This document shows positions 1 to 11,110 of a stretch of 64,000 nt of DNA, one piece after another. This DNA is from Valencia hispanica (Eukaryota > Chordata > Actinopteri > Cyprinodontiformes > Valenciidae). The notes beneath the pieces were generated by a model. That model was not told where the DNA came from and ran no database searches. It worked only from the letters and a program-made list of their open reading frames with translations. Location of the stretch: contig OY747703.1 in assembly GCA_963556495.2 (NCBI GenBank), positions 33,777,296-33,841,295 on the forward strand, written 5' to 3'. A program made the position numbers and the translations under genes. The stretch's first letter is position 1, and each line of letters opens with the position of its first letter.

Positions 1-2577
1 TCATCACGCATGGCCTTTCCACCCGTGTGTCCTCTGTTGTTGACTTGGCTGTCTCTGACCACTACTGTGTGTTTTTTAACATCACCAGTTTTATTCAGCA
101 GGAGAACCTCCGAAAAATGAAGAGAAATTGTAGGGCGGCAGAGAGAAAATGGAGGAAAAGTTAAACCACAATAAACCATCAAATATACACAGATCTTCTC
201 AAATTATACAACAATGCAGTAAGAAATTCAAGAAATTCATAACTCCAAAATCATCTCGGAACATAAAAATAATTCCAAAATCCTTTTTTCCACCATTGAT
301 AAACTTTTTAATAGAGCTACTACTGCATTTCCTAAAACCCCCTCAAACACTCTGTGAGGAGTTCGCAGACCACTTCAGAGGGAAGGTGGACACCATCAGA
401 TGTAAGATTTTATCTTTTCAGAGTAACATGGTTTTAGACAAATCTGAGTGTGTGTCCTTACCAGAGGAAATGCTGGACAGTTTTGTCCTGGTAGAAGCTG
501 GGACTCTTGATAAAGTTTTCTCCTCAGTGAGGCCCACCACATGTGTTTTGGACTCGATTCCCAGTTCCTTTTTTAAGCAATTTTATGGATCTTTTAGAGA
601 TGAGATTTTAACCATGATGAATTGCTCCCTTCAGACGGGGGTCTTTCCTACCGCCTTTAAAGGGGCGGTAGTGAGGCCCCTGTTGAAGAAGAGCAATTTA
701 GATTTTAACGATTTTAACAATTTTAGACTGGTATCTAACTTACCTTTTTTAGGCAAAATTTTAGATTTTTTTTTTAATTCAACTTAATGATTTTATTAAT
801 GAGCACAATGTCCTGGAGAAATTTCAGTCTGGTTTTAGGGTGAACCACAGCACAGAGACGGCCCTTCTAAAGATTTTAAATGATTTTAGATTTAACTATG
901 ATGCACAGAGGGTGACAGTGTTGGTTCTACTGGATCTAAGCGCTGCCTTCAAAACAGCAGACCACACTATTCTTTTAACCCGTTTAAAACAGATTGGCCT
1001 CTCTGGTGCTGTTCACAAATGGTTCACATCCTATCTCACAGACAGGACTTTTATGGTAAGTTTAGATACCTGCTCCACTAGGGTCCATAGGATTACATGT
1101 GGTGTGCCCCAGGGTTCGATTTTAGGCCCAGTGCTTTTTAACCTGTATATGCTCCCTCTTGGCAGCGTCATCAGAAGACATGGAGTCAGCTTTCGCAGTT
1201 ATGCTGATGATACACAGCTATACATCTCCATGTCTCCCGATGACACAAGGCCAATGGATGCACTTTTTAACTGCATTTTAGACATTAAATCCTGGATGGC
1301 AGAAAACCTTCTCCAGCTCAACCAGGACAAAACTGAAGTTTTAGTCATCGGTCCTGAGGCTCAGAGAGAGAAACTTTTACCAAAACTGCAATCACTGTCT
1401 TTTAATCCCTCTTTACAAGTGAAGAACCTGGGCGTGATTTTTGACTCTGAGCTGACTTTTATTTCTCACATAAAAAATATTACTAAAATAGGTTTTTATC
1501 AACTAAAGAACATTGCCAGAGTCTGCCCCATTCTCTCTCGGGCCAATACGGAGACACTGATGCATGCTTTTATCTCCAGTAGAATTGATTACTGTAATGC
1601 CCTGCTTTCTGGTCTTACCAAAAAGAGTATATCAGGTTTACAACTACTACAAAATTCAGCAGCACGTGTCCTGACGAAGACCAGGAAGTGGGAGCACATT
1701 ACACCGGTCTTAAAATCATTGCATTGGCTCCCCGTACATTTCAGGATCGACTTTAAGGTTCTTTTAATGGTTTTTAAGTGTCTTAGTGGTCTTGGGCCAT
1801 CTTATCTCTCTGAACTGCTTTTACCATATAAACCTTCGCGGTCTATGCGCTCCTCTGGCAGCCGTCTCCTTGTCACCCCAAAAGTCAGGACACACACGCA
1901 TTGCGAGGCGTCTTTCCCGTTTTATGGCCCTCACCTCTGGAACAGGCTGCAGGAGGACCTCAGGGCTGCAGAGAACGTTCATGTTTTTAAGAGCAGGCTC
2001 AAGACTCACCTTTTTAGCCTAGCTTTTAACTGATTATTTATTACTGTCTGTTTAATTGCTCTGCATGTTTTATATGATTATATTTTTATCAGTTTTACTA
2101 TTTAATCTTAGCACATTAATTTACTGTTTATTCTTATACTTTAATTTATCTTAATCCCCATTCCAGTGTTTCCTCTGTGGGAGCCCTCTGCCCCGGGAGC
2201 GGTGGTCGGCTGTGGCTCCCTGGGTGCTCTCCAGGTGGAGCTTGCGTGGAGGTGGGGGTCTTGGCCTTGCCTCCACTGGGTGCCCTGTGTCGGTGCCTCG
2301 GCTGCTGCTGTTAATCTACCGCTACCGGGGCAGATGGCTCCTCTGACGGCGTTTCCTTGCATGGTTCATCTACACTCGGCCCAATATCCTTTTTTACTTT
2401 GTCTTTTAACTCTGTGTGTGCATGGGAGTTGGGTTGGGGGGTATAACTGTGACCATGCTTTTAAATCTGTGGGGGAGGGAAGGGAAAGTGGATTTATGTG
2501 GGGTCATTTTAATCTGTAAAACACTTTGTGATGCAACTTCTTGTATGAAAAGCGCGTTATAAATAAAGTTTGATTTG
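1..2577 (+). mobile_element. L2-clade LINE, cut by the left edge of the window
   Basis: This is a non-LTR retrotransposon with the end of an AP-endonuclease domain, a reverse transcriptase and a 3' UTR. It ends in the stem-like tail of fish L2 elements (AAAGCGCGTTATAAATAAAG, about 2551-2570). The 3' UTR (2034-2577) recurs as shorter copies at 43838-44264 (+) and 47138-47757 (-), so the family is repeated in this window. Its 3' end abuts an older LINE scrap on the other strand (2587-2745). The coding part carries frameshifts and is dead. The clade is named from RT motifs and tail; the subfamily is not determined. Confidence 0.92.
3..2033 (+). pseudogene. L2-type LINE endonuclease/reverse transcriptase, frameshifted
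   Basis: This encodes the retrotransposition polyprotein, which nicks the target and reverse-transcribes the element RNA. From 3 to 162 one frame shows an endonuclease C-terminus ending in SDHYCVFF. A shift leads to a second frame (149-787) with the linker and early RT (VVRPLLKK, then a damaged NYRPVSNLPF-like block reading NNFRLVSNLPF). A second shift near 785-840 restores the original frame, which stays open to 2033. That part has STETALLKILND, LLDLSAAFKTADH (the first catalytic Asp is present; the usual AFDT reads AFKT), GVPQGSILGPVLFNLYM, and SYADDTQLY with the catalytic YADD. It ends SRLKTHLFSLAFN. At least two frameshifts make it inactive. Confidence 0.9.
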
Positions 2578-2586
2578 GTAAAAGGT

Positions 2587-2745
2587 TTAACCTTGGCCAA
2601 AAGACTCAGTCTCGATTTGTTTTTCAAGTTTAAAATCTTGATACAACATTACCCCTAAATTCCCTAAACTGTTTTTAAAATTGAAACCCAAAGCATTGAC
2701 ATCTGTATCAGCATTGTCACCAAATAAAATACATTCATTTTTTTT
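2587..2745 (-). pseudogene. Short LINE reverse-transcriptase remnant
   Basis: On the minus strand about 50 codons read KKNECILFG, then NLGVMLYQDFKLEKQI. This matches the block after the RT catalytic motif in L2/CR1-type LINEs: KTEVLVIG and NLGVIFD in the element at 1-2577. No flanking RT motifs are seen. The open frame extends upstream to 3006, but that part resembles nothing. It probably predates the neighbouring L2 copy. Confidence 0.6.
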
Positions 2746-3799
2746 ATAAAGGAAATTTTCTTTGCGGTTCGTCCGTAAGGCCACACTAAATTGAAGTCCT
2801 CTAAACAGCAGCTGCGCTGTGCTCAGGTAGGACGACCCGGAAAGCACTTGAGAAGTCGATGTTGCTACTAATGTAAAACACAACAACAAAGATCCTCTTT
2901 TCACAACTAAAGTGCTAAATATTTGCTGTAGTTTGTACAGGTCAAAGAAGATTAAAGAAAAGTTTGTGAACTTCAAAGATGTTCCAAAATCCAGTAAGGG
3001 AGTCATAACTTTCTTTAATCTTCAAGCCTTTACAGTCTGTCAGGGTTTATTTTTACTTCTCACTCTGGTACTTTCATCACTTTCCATCTTTACTCGTCAA
3101 AGGTTTCAGGAAGTTGACAAGGATAAAACATTAGGGGGAGAAGTAGCTTCAGTCTGCTGTCATTTAATATTTGCTTTGATCGTTTCTTTAATTTTGTAGT
3201 GTTTAGTATTTAGAGCAAGTTAATGATATAATTTTTGTGAAATTCTGTGTAATTAGTTTATTTCTTGTTAACAACTAAATCTAATTCAGCCAAATTGAAG
3301 ACAACTATAAGTAGAACTCAGGAAACAATGCAGTCAAGTTAGTTGAAACCCTAACCAGTTTTCTGACTTGGCTTCAGTTTCTCTCCTCTTTCCAAAACTT
3401 AAAACGTAGTTATTAATAGATGCAGATGTTTGCTTAGATCAAATGGCAACTTAACTTTTTTCCATCATAAATCAAACTGTAAAACACATTTTATTGCTTT
3501 TCCAGGCACTGAATTGCTTTACCTTGTTGTCAGTGAATAAAGAAACAAAGCTCTGGAAAATAGTATTCATATATTTATTCTGCTTTTGCTTTTTTTGCCA
3601 CACTTAAAAGTTCCATTAAACAAATGCTAACAATACACAAAGATAACCTGAGTGAACACAAAACACGAATGAGGGGAAAAAAAATCTCCAACCCAGACTA
3701 GTTGAAAAATTACGTACTTAATCACTTAAATAGAATGTAAATTGAAGGTTCATGAAGCAGGCTAAAAGATCTCAAAATGCAGCACATTGTGTTCTGACA

Positions 3800-4262
3800 C
3801 TCACATCTGTCTGTCTGGAAAGGCCCACAAAGCCATTTCTAAGGTTTGGGGACTATTGCAAACCACAGTAAGCCACAAACAGATCTAACATGGAACAACA
3901 ATGAACCTTCTCAGGAGAGTCCAGCCTACCTAAATTACTTCAAGACCACACTGATTACTCATTCAGGAGGTCCCAACATTTAAAGCTCTATGTTTAAACT
4001 AACACAAGATTTCAGAAAAGAAACTTACTACTGACAGTCAAACATATTGGTGGTAGTGCAATGGTCTGAGGTTCTCTCAGAACTTGGACAACTTGATGGA
4101 ACCATGTGTTCTGCTCCCGAATGGAAAATCCAGATGAAGAGTCTCTGTTGCTCAGTTTGTGACCTTAGTCATGCAGCTGAAAAATTCAAAGCACAACATC
4201 AGTCCTTCTCTGAAATGCTAAAACCCCCCCGAAAATGACGGCTTTAAAGTGGCCTAGTTAAA
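3800..4262 (+). mobile_element. Decayed Tc1-like transposon fragment
   Basis: Stretches such as CCCACAAAGCCATTTCTAAG, GAACCTTCTCAGGAGAG and ACATATTGGTGGTAGTGCAA follow the order of a common fish Tc1-like transposase gene in the coding orientation. Large internal parts are missing and there are many frameshifts. It is cut at its right side by the L2 LINE starting at 4262, after the Tc1-like string GTGGCCTAGTTAAAGTTC. No terminal inverted repeats remain. Confidence 0.65.
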
Positions 4263-4967
4263 GTTCAATTCAATTCAGTTTATTTAGATTGCGCCGATTC
4301 AAAACATATGTCATCTCAAGGCACTTTACAAGAAAAGTCATTTCAATACATTTATACAAACATTCTAATTAATTTAAAGTTTCAGTTAGTTTCCTATTTA
4401 AGGAATCCCAGCAGATTGCATCGAGTCATTGACTTGAGGTTGCGTCCCAGTGATGCAGCCTTCCAACCACAGCAATCCCTCATACTGAGTAAGCATGTAG
4501 CGTCAGTGGAGAGGAAAAACTTCCCTTTAACAGGAAGAAACCTCCATCAGCAGCTGGCTCAGTACAAATGGCCATCTGCCACGACCGTCTGGGGGTTTGA
4601 GAAGACAGAGCAGAGACACAGAAAGAACAGAAGATCTGATGTAAGAGAACTTTCTCTATTAAAGAAAGTAAAAAGTTGATAACGGGACAAGGGGAATGTT
4701 CAGCCACCGAGACCATCATCCCAGTCGACGCCCCCCGTCCAACAGGGCATTGCAGCTAAGCAGGATACCAGACCAGGTGTAGCTAATATGGAGAGAAAAA
4801 CACTGAGAAAAAACTAATTTAACAGTCGAGATAACAGCAAATAATACAACTGGAGAGTAGTAGAAGAGAAAAGCAGCAGAGTGAAGAAAAATAGTCAGTC
4901 TGTCCTCCAGCAGTCTAAGCCTATAGCAGCATAACTACAGAGATAGCTCAGGATGACCTTAGCCACT

Positions 4968-5848
4968 CTAACTATAAGCTTTATCAAAAAGGAAAGTTTT
5001 AAGCCTGGCCTTAAAAGTAAACTGAGTTTCTGCCTCACGGACTAAAGCTGGGAGCTGGTTCCACAGGAGAGGAGCCTGATAACTAAAAGATCTGCCTCCC
5101 ATTCTACATTTAGAAATCCTAGGAACTACAAGTAAACCTGCAGTCTGAGAGCGAAGTGCTCTGTTTGGAACATATGAAACAGTCAGATCTCTGATGTATG
5201 ATGGAGCTTGATTATTAAGGGCTTTATATGTAAGAAGGAGGATATTGAATTCTGTTCTGGATTTAACAGGGAGCCAATGAAGGGAAGATAAAACAGGAGA
5301 AATGTGATCTCTCTCTTTGATATTCATCAGAACTCTTGCTGCAGCATTTTGGATCAACTGAAGGCTTTTAATTGCATTTTGTCGACTTAGTAAAGAATTA
5401 CTGTAGTCCAGCTGTGAGGTAACAAATGCATGGGCTAGTTTCTCAGCATCACTCCTGGACAGGATGTTTCTAATTTTAGCAATATTCCAGAGGTGAAAGA
5501 AATAAATCCTAGAAATCTGTTTAATATGGGATTTAAATGTCAAGTCTTGGTCAAAAATAACGCCGAGGTTCTTTACGTAATTACTGGAGGCCAATTTAAT
5601 ACCATCCAGATGAAGTGATTGACTAAGCAGTTCCTTTTTTAGAGATTGTGGTCCAAAGACAGCAACTTCTGTCTCATCAGAATTTAAGAGCAAAAGGTTT
5701 AGAGTCATCCATGTTTTTATGTCTTCCAGACGTGCCTGTAATCTACCTAACTGACTTCAATGAGGATTTATGGATAAATATAGTTGTGTATTGTCTGCAT
5801 AGCTGTGGAAATTTATCCCATGCTGTCTAATGATTCTACCAATTGGAA

Positions 5849-5890
<42 letters not shown>

Positions 5891-6444
5891 TAGCGAAAAG
5901 AACTGGTCCAAGCACATAACCCTGTGTGAAGATTTATCATTTACATGAACAAACTAGAATCTGTCAGACAAATTAGAATTAGACCAGTCTAGCGCTGTTC
6001 CTTTGATCCCTACATGTTTTTTAAGAGAATATTGGGATCGACTGTGTCAAACACAGCACTGAGATCTAACAAAACCAGAACAGACACAGGTCCATTATCT
6101 GAGGCCATTAAAATATCATTAGTAACCTTCACCATTGCTGTTTCAGTGCTATGATGAGCTCTAAAACCTGACTGAAACTCTTCAAACAGGTCGTTACTGT
6201 TTAGATGCTCACAGACTTGATTAGCAACATTTTTCTCATTAATTTTGGTTAAGAAAGGAAGGTTAGATATAGGTCTGTAATTAAGTAAGTCATCTTGATC
6301 AGGGGAAGGTCTCCTAAGGAAAGGTATAAATACAGCAATTTTAAATTCCTGTGGTACTTTTTTACAAAAGATAAAAGATAAGATTAGAGATTCATATTTC
6401 CATTTAATTGCCAAGCTAATTTCTTGGCTTTCTAATAGAAACAT
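4968..6444 (-). pseudogene. L2-type LINE reverse transcriptase, interrupted
   Basis: The first open block (6444-6010) carries [28 protein letters not shown] and [15 protein letters not shown], including the first catalytic Asp. Between 6009 and 5709 the frame is broken. There I can still read GTALDWSNSNLSDRF-like sequence, part of an LGPVLF block, the microsatellite, then [13 protein letters not shown], where the catalytic YADD has become YADN. The last block (5708-4968) holds NLGVIFDQDLTF, AARVLM, SLHWLPVKSRTEF, and the C-terminus ARLKTFLFDKAYS. The enzyme is dead, both from frame breaks and from the altered catalytic motif. Confidence 0.88.
5851..5887. repeat. AT dinucleotide microsatellite
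   Basis: About 18 uninterrupted AT units sit inside the RT region of the minus-strand L2 LINE, just beside the degraded YADD motif. Confidence 0.98.
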
Positions 6445-7899
6445 GTTGTAGTCTGTCTTTGAAGTGCCTCAAGGGGGAAACTAAAGCTCTGCTTTTATAG
6501 AAACAAGTGCTGAAGAACTGCTTAAGAAACAGTTGGTTTTGATGGACGACAGACGGACAGAGAAACTGAGCTGAGGAGAGCGAGAACCTGTAGTCAGGCA
6601 GATAAACATGCAGGCAGGCGACCAGACAGCAGAGTGGAAACGCACCGGTGGTCTCAGACAGGGCCGCCAAATGACCGTGTAACTCAGACGGAAAATAGGA
6701 AGGAGGGGAGTAAGAGAAACATTGCTTCAAACTCCCAAACCCCCTCACATCCTCTTAGCCCCCATTTCATCTTCTTCACCCCGTATTTTTTCTTAAATCC
6801 CCTCCACTCACGATTTAGTCTGTTTTTACCACCCACGCATTGTTACGATGTCCACTGGTTTAATCTTCAGCCATTCATCACTTGCTCTCATTTATCCTGC
6901 TAAATGTTCAGACTGAGCACCCCTGAGTCTTTTCCTGCAGTTTCCCCCCACCTGTCGGATCCAGGGGCAGAGCAGACAGCCCAGCTTGGGGGCTGCTAAG
7001 ACGTGGTAACGAGGTGCACATTAGACGCACAGTTGCAGTCACAGAACGTATATTCTTATAGATGACGGCACCCTGTGCGGATGAAGCAGCAGAGCCATGC
7101 CAGGTTATTTCTGTCCTCTGTAATGCCTTCTCATTAGCAGCTCTAATAGTGCAGCTAATAGAATCTGGAGCACAATGATAGACCCAAGATACGGTTTCTG
7201 TTTTGTCGTCATGACTCTAAATGTTCTTGCCTTATTACCGGCGCGCCCCTGTACCCCTTCACCTTAATAGAAGTGTGCTAAAAATCCACCGAGGTGTGAC
7301 GTTAAAATGCAATTGATGTGCCTGCAGATGCACTTGCGAGTTTCTTGGGTTATCTGCAGTGGCCAGCCGTGCACATTTGAAATAAAGACATCAGAGCTGA
7401 CTGACATGAAATCACCCTTCCTGACTATAATTCTGAGCTCAACCAGAGCTGTTATTAGTGTTTGACTAACCACGGTATGCGCTCGATTTCCACAGCAGTT
7501 TTGATTCCACAGCTGAACACATCAAGTGCTGCGTTTTGGAATTGCTGCCTTCCTGCCAATGTGGCCAGCATGATGGCACACTTGTTGAGGAAGGAAAATG
7601 AAATGATGTTTGTGTGCCTGTGCGTTTTTGGAATCAGTATCATAGATCCTACCAAGTAGATGGGCTCGCGCACTCACACATAGACACACCGATTTCCCGC
7701 CACACAGAGCGGTTTGGATGACATGCAAATCACGCCATAATTCCTCCGTTATGGAAAAACAGTGCTGCTGCTGGCAGACACCAGCTGGCTTGCTCTTTCT
7801 CTCACATGCCGGGATGGAAATTCTTCAACTTCCAGTCGACCGTGCACACTTTGTACTCGCAGATCTAGCTATCACCTTTTTTACTGCCTCTGGAAACGT
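6445..7899. other. Intronic sequence, nothing recognised
   Basis: No gene or mobile element is recognised. Small open frames exist (for example 6634-6903 and 7462-7659) but show no domain or biased composition. Sequence complexity is ordinary and less AT-rich than its surroundings. Confidence 0.5.
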
Positions 7900-8800
7900 A
7901 TAGTGCTCTACAAATGTATTTATAACTTTTTAACTTTTTGTCACTTTACAACCATAAATTGATGATTTTTTTTAGGATTTTCTGTGATAGACCAACACAA
8001 AGTAGTGCATAAGGATGAAGTGGAAGGAAAATAATGGAATGTTTTCAAAAATGTTAATAAATAACAATACATGTATTGTGATGTGTCTTTGTATTTGGTC
8101 CCCCTGAGTTAACACTTTGTGAAACTACACTTTGATGTAATTTAGTCACAGCTGCTGTTCTTTTGGGATTTCTCTCTACCAGGTTTGCAAATTTGGAGAC
8201 AGAAAGTCTACCCATTTATGTTTGCAAATAACTCTATCTCTTTTAGTCAGGTATAAAGTCAACCCAGTTGAAAGTATTTAGCAGCTTCTAAAAGTTTTTC
8301 TTCACAAATTTCCATGTATTCATCTTCATTAATTATTCAATTCATTAATTAACTTTTATGTGTCTGCTGAAAGTCTGTTTCATTGTGAGGATGGTGTGTT
8401 CAGAGTGATGAGCAGTTAGTTTTTCTGCAGAAATAGCATTTTGCATGTATCCCAGTGAGGTCAGATTTGGTCTTCTCTGGCCAGAGCAACTTCAGCCATA
8501 TGTTTGCTATCTTCCCTACTTGGTCTGTAAAAACATTAAATGGGTCTTCTTATAGCTCTCTGTCAGAAATTACTTTCTTCTTGTTAGCCTTCTTTGAAGT
8601 TCCGGTTGTTGGAGAGCATGACTTAACGTTGTCCTGTTTACAGATTATCCCACCTGAGCTGTGGCTCTCTGAAGCTCCTCCAGTGATCCTGGAACTCTTG
8701 GCTGCTTTTCGGATTAATGCTGTCTTTGCCACTTCTGTTAATTTAGCCCTCTATGGCATGGCGTTGTCCTCATGCAACGCACCACTTTTTTGGTCATTAC
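7900..8800 (-). mobile_element. Tc1-like transposon remnant, long-terminal-repeat type family
   Basis: The left end carries GATAGACCAACACAAAGTAG, typical of the long inverted terminal repeats of a widespread fish Tc1-like family. Read on the minus strand, 8370-8500 gives a decayed transposase (LWPEKTKSDL and AKCYFCRKTN, where intact copies have LWSDETK and RYVWRKTN). Position 8640-8720 matches the block with CCCACCTGAGCTGTGG on the plus strand. Three more pieces of this family lie at 10845, 17690 and 30388. It is not active: frame breaks are frequent and the right terminal repeat is not recognisable. The plus-strand open frame at 8455-9003 is an antisense shadow. Confidence 0.75.
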
Positions 8801-8907
8801 AGAGGCCCTTTAAATTTTATTTCATAAAAAAAAAAAATCCAGTGTCACGTTACATGTATCTGTCCAATAAAATCATGAGTAGAAGTGGGCTTTGCCTTTG
8901 TCTAGGG

Positions 8908-9001
8908 GAGGGGTCCCCAAAGTTGGCCCTCAAGGGCCGGTATCCTGCATGTTTTAGTTCTTTCCCTGGTTCAACACAGCTTAATCAAATGATGGCTCAT
9001 T
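8908..9001. mobile_element. Left half of a hAT-type MITE
   Basis: The sequence from AGGGGTCCCCAAAGTTGG through GGGCCGGTATCCTGCATG to GATGGCTCATTA matches the first half of a common palindromic hAT MITE of fish. It stops exactly where the LINE 3' end begins at 9002. The second half is absent to the right. Confidence 0.7.
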
Positions 9002-9573
9002 AGGCAAGGCAAGGCAAGGCAATTTTATTTGTATAGCACACTTTCAACAGCAGGGTAATTCAAGGTGCTTTACATGATTTGGTGATTTAAAAAAAACACA
9101 TAAAAGAAACACACATTACACATGATACACAATAAAGCAAGAGAAAAATAAAAAAAGCAAGAGAGCATGAACACCTTTCATACATATGACATCAAGCATT
9201 TACTCAAAGGCAATTCTAAACAGATGGGTTTTTAGTCTCAATTTAAAGCAGTTCAGAGTTTCAGCAGCTCTACACTCGTCAGGAAGTCTGTTCCAGATAA
9301 GGGGAGCATAGAAACTGAAAGCTGCTTCTCCATGTTTAGTTCTGAGTCTAGGGATGTTTAGTAGGCTAGAGTTGGAGGACCTGAGTGGTCTTGGTGGTTG
9401 GTACCATGACAACAGGTCTTCAACATAATTTGGTGCTAAGCCATGTAATGATTTATAAACTAGTAAAAGTATTTTAAAGTCTATTCTCTGAGCAACAGGG
9501 AGCCAGTTTAAGGACTTTAGAACTGGGATGATGTGCTCTACTTTCCTGGTTCTAGTGAGGACGCGAGCGGCAG
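9002..9573 (-). mobile_element. 5'-truncated L2-like LINE, third subfamily
   Basis: The 3' end carries tandem GGCAA units followed by TTTTATTTGTATAGCACAC. On the minus strand an open frame at 9412-9200 gives the LINE C-terminus: LRSSNSSLLNIPRLRTKHGE, then FYAPLIWNRLPDECRAAETL, ending LKTHLFRIAFE. Upstream, 9413-9573 still reads as the preceding RT tail without a continuous frame. Its truncation is near 9573. A 65-bp stub of this same 3' end occurs at 42478-42545. Confidence 0.88.
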
Positions 9574-9699
9574 TAATTCAATTCAATTCTTATGAAACAG
9601 TGGCAGAATGTTAGCTATATTGATAAGGTGTAGAGTTGAGAACCACTGGAGTTTTAGTACCATGATTGATCAATGAGTGATTGTGACAATAGTGAAGGA

Positions 9700-10398
9700 A
9701 AACTATGCATGTAATAAAAACTTGTATAAACTTACAGAAAATGGATACGGGAATTTTTTATGGGAGGATTGAGCATGAGGTTACAGTTAGGGCCATTCCT
9801 TCAGACAGCGAGGATAGTACTGTTGACTGTTCAACCGATAGAACCGCACAAAAAAGGTCTATGTCCGAGGGAAACGCCCTGCTATAGTCAAAAGAGTGCA
9901 ATAGAAATATGGGTGAGGTGGATTTACTTGATTCCCTGATCACTCTGTACCGGTGCAGAATTAGGCCCAAGAAGTGGTACCTTGGGGTACCACTTCATGC
10001 TGGACATGACGATAGTGATGGCATGGCTGCTTTATAGGAGAAATTGCGTGAGCTGTGACATGAGGGCAGACGAACAGATGAGACTCTACTCGTTCAAGTC
10101 TTACTTAGCGGAAGGCCTCTGCAAAAGCGGAAAGAACCTAGAACAGAAGAAAGGTCGCCCTAGTTCCACGGTTTCTATGGAGTTTGAGGCAAAGAAGAAA
10201 AGAGGAAATACAGCACCAATCCCTGTCAATGATGTGCGCTTGGATGCTACAGCACATTGGCCGATGATGACCGGAAAATAAGGAAGATTCAAGCTTCCAG
10301 GGTGCAATGGTACACCTAAAGTTATGTGCAGGAAATGCAATGTTCATTTGTGTTTCACAGCCACCAGCAATTGTTTCCGTCAGTTCCACACAGAATAA
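9700..10398 (+). pseudogene. piggyBac-family transposase, C-terminal part
   Basis: From 9909 one frame reads MGEVDLLDSLITLYRCRI then RPKKWYL. This corresponds to the GGVDxxD region of piggyBac transposases, which holds the third catalytic Asp. A one-base shift near 9976-9996 leads to the frame from 9982: HFMLDMTIVMAWLLYRRN, then LYSFKSYLAEGLCKSGK, GRPS and VNDVRLDATAHWP. A TAA at 10279 interrupts it. The same frame continues with the cysteine-rich C-terminus GRFKLPGCNG, MCRKCNVHLCF and NCFRQFH to a stop at 10396-10398. Order and spacing fit PGBD-like proteins. The N-terminus and first two catalytic Asp residues are not found, and 9700-9900 is poorly readable. It is a dead fragment. Confidence 0.85.
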
Positions 10399-10844
10399 TT
10401 GTCACCAATTGTTCTTGAAAAAAAGGAAAATAAATAACATTCAGACAAACTAAAACAGTTAAAGATACACGAATATACATGTACAGTATCAATTTAGATT
10501 TTTTTTTATAACTGATATGTATGGAAATGAACTTGATGGCACAAAATAAACATTGTTGATATACATCTTGCATAATTCCCCTTTTTTTGTTCCATTTTCA
10601 TTACAAACTGAACATAGAAAATCTTGACGTTTTACTACCCTTGTTGCGCATTGTTGCCCTGAGGCAACGTACTGATTTCTGGTTTGGGGGGGGTCGGGGT
10701 GTCAAATTTTATTTTTTTTGATACGTCATCAGGGACCCACAAGCTCTCAAAAGGAAGGGCAAAACATTTTTTTCCCACAAAAAATAAAAAGTCATGCCAT
10801 TAAAGGTTAGGTAAAATGGCATATCTTGGTAGTTTTACACTTTG
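10399..10844. other. Intronic sequence, nothing recognised
   Basis: This lies between the piggyBac and Tc1 remnants. It has a G-rich run (10684-10700) followed by T-rich sequence. It could include the 3' flank of the piggyBac element, but I see no terminal repeat. Confidence 0.4.
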
Positions 10845-11110
10845 GTACACTCTTTCCATTTTTAGTGAACAGTGCTGTGCGAGCTGTTCTTTCATGACAT
10901 GTTTCTATAACCTAACCCTGCTTAAATGTCTCCACAAGTTTCTTGTTCTTTATACTGTTTTTTTCACTAATGTTCTCTAACAAACAACTGAGGCAAGAAG
11001 AGCTGCATTGATACTAAGATTAAATTAGACAAAGGTGGACTTTTTTTACTTATAAGGTGACTTATGAAGCCAGTTGCACTGCATTTTATTTAAGGGTAGA
11101 AATAACACGG
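10845..11110 (-). mobile_element. Tc1-like transposon fragment (same family as 7900-8800)
   Basis: Diagnostic blocks in order on the plus strand are CTCTTTCCATTTTTAGTG, TATAACCTAACCCTGCTTAA, CACTAATGTTCTCTAACAA and AGATTAAATTAGACAAAGG. They match the part between transposase N-terminus and terminal repeat of this family. It is a partial copy. Confidence 0.7.

Larger units (their letters stand above)
4262..6444 (-). mobile_element. L2-clade LINE, reverse strand, second subfamily
   Basis: The element is read right to left. Its 3' end (4262-4330) is TTGAATTGAATT-type with the box TGCCTTGAGATGACAT, and the 3' UTR runs to 4967. The same 3' UTR is found at 36556-37258 (+), with shorter 3'-end scraps at 38590, 42362 and 45590. 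The coding part lies at 4968-6444. A TA microsatellite (5851-5887) interrupts the RT. The 5' end is poorly defined, between about 6380 and 6444. Confidence 0.9.

Noticed and set aside
2141..2519. Open frames on both strands in the L2 3' UTR
   Set aside because: The same UTR recurs at 43838 and 47138 with different frames open; no protein motif is conserved.
8455..9003. 182-codon plus-strand frame
   Set aside because: It is antisense to a Tc1-like transposase remnant, then runs into a hAT MITE; no host protein resemblance.
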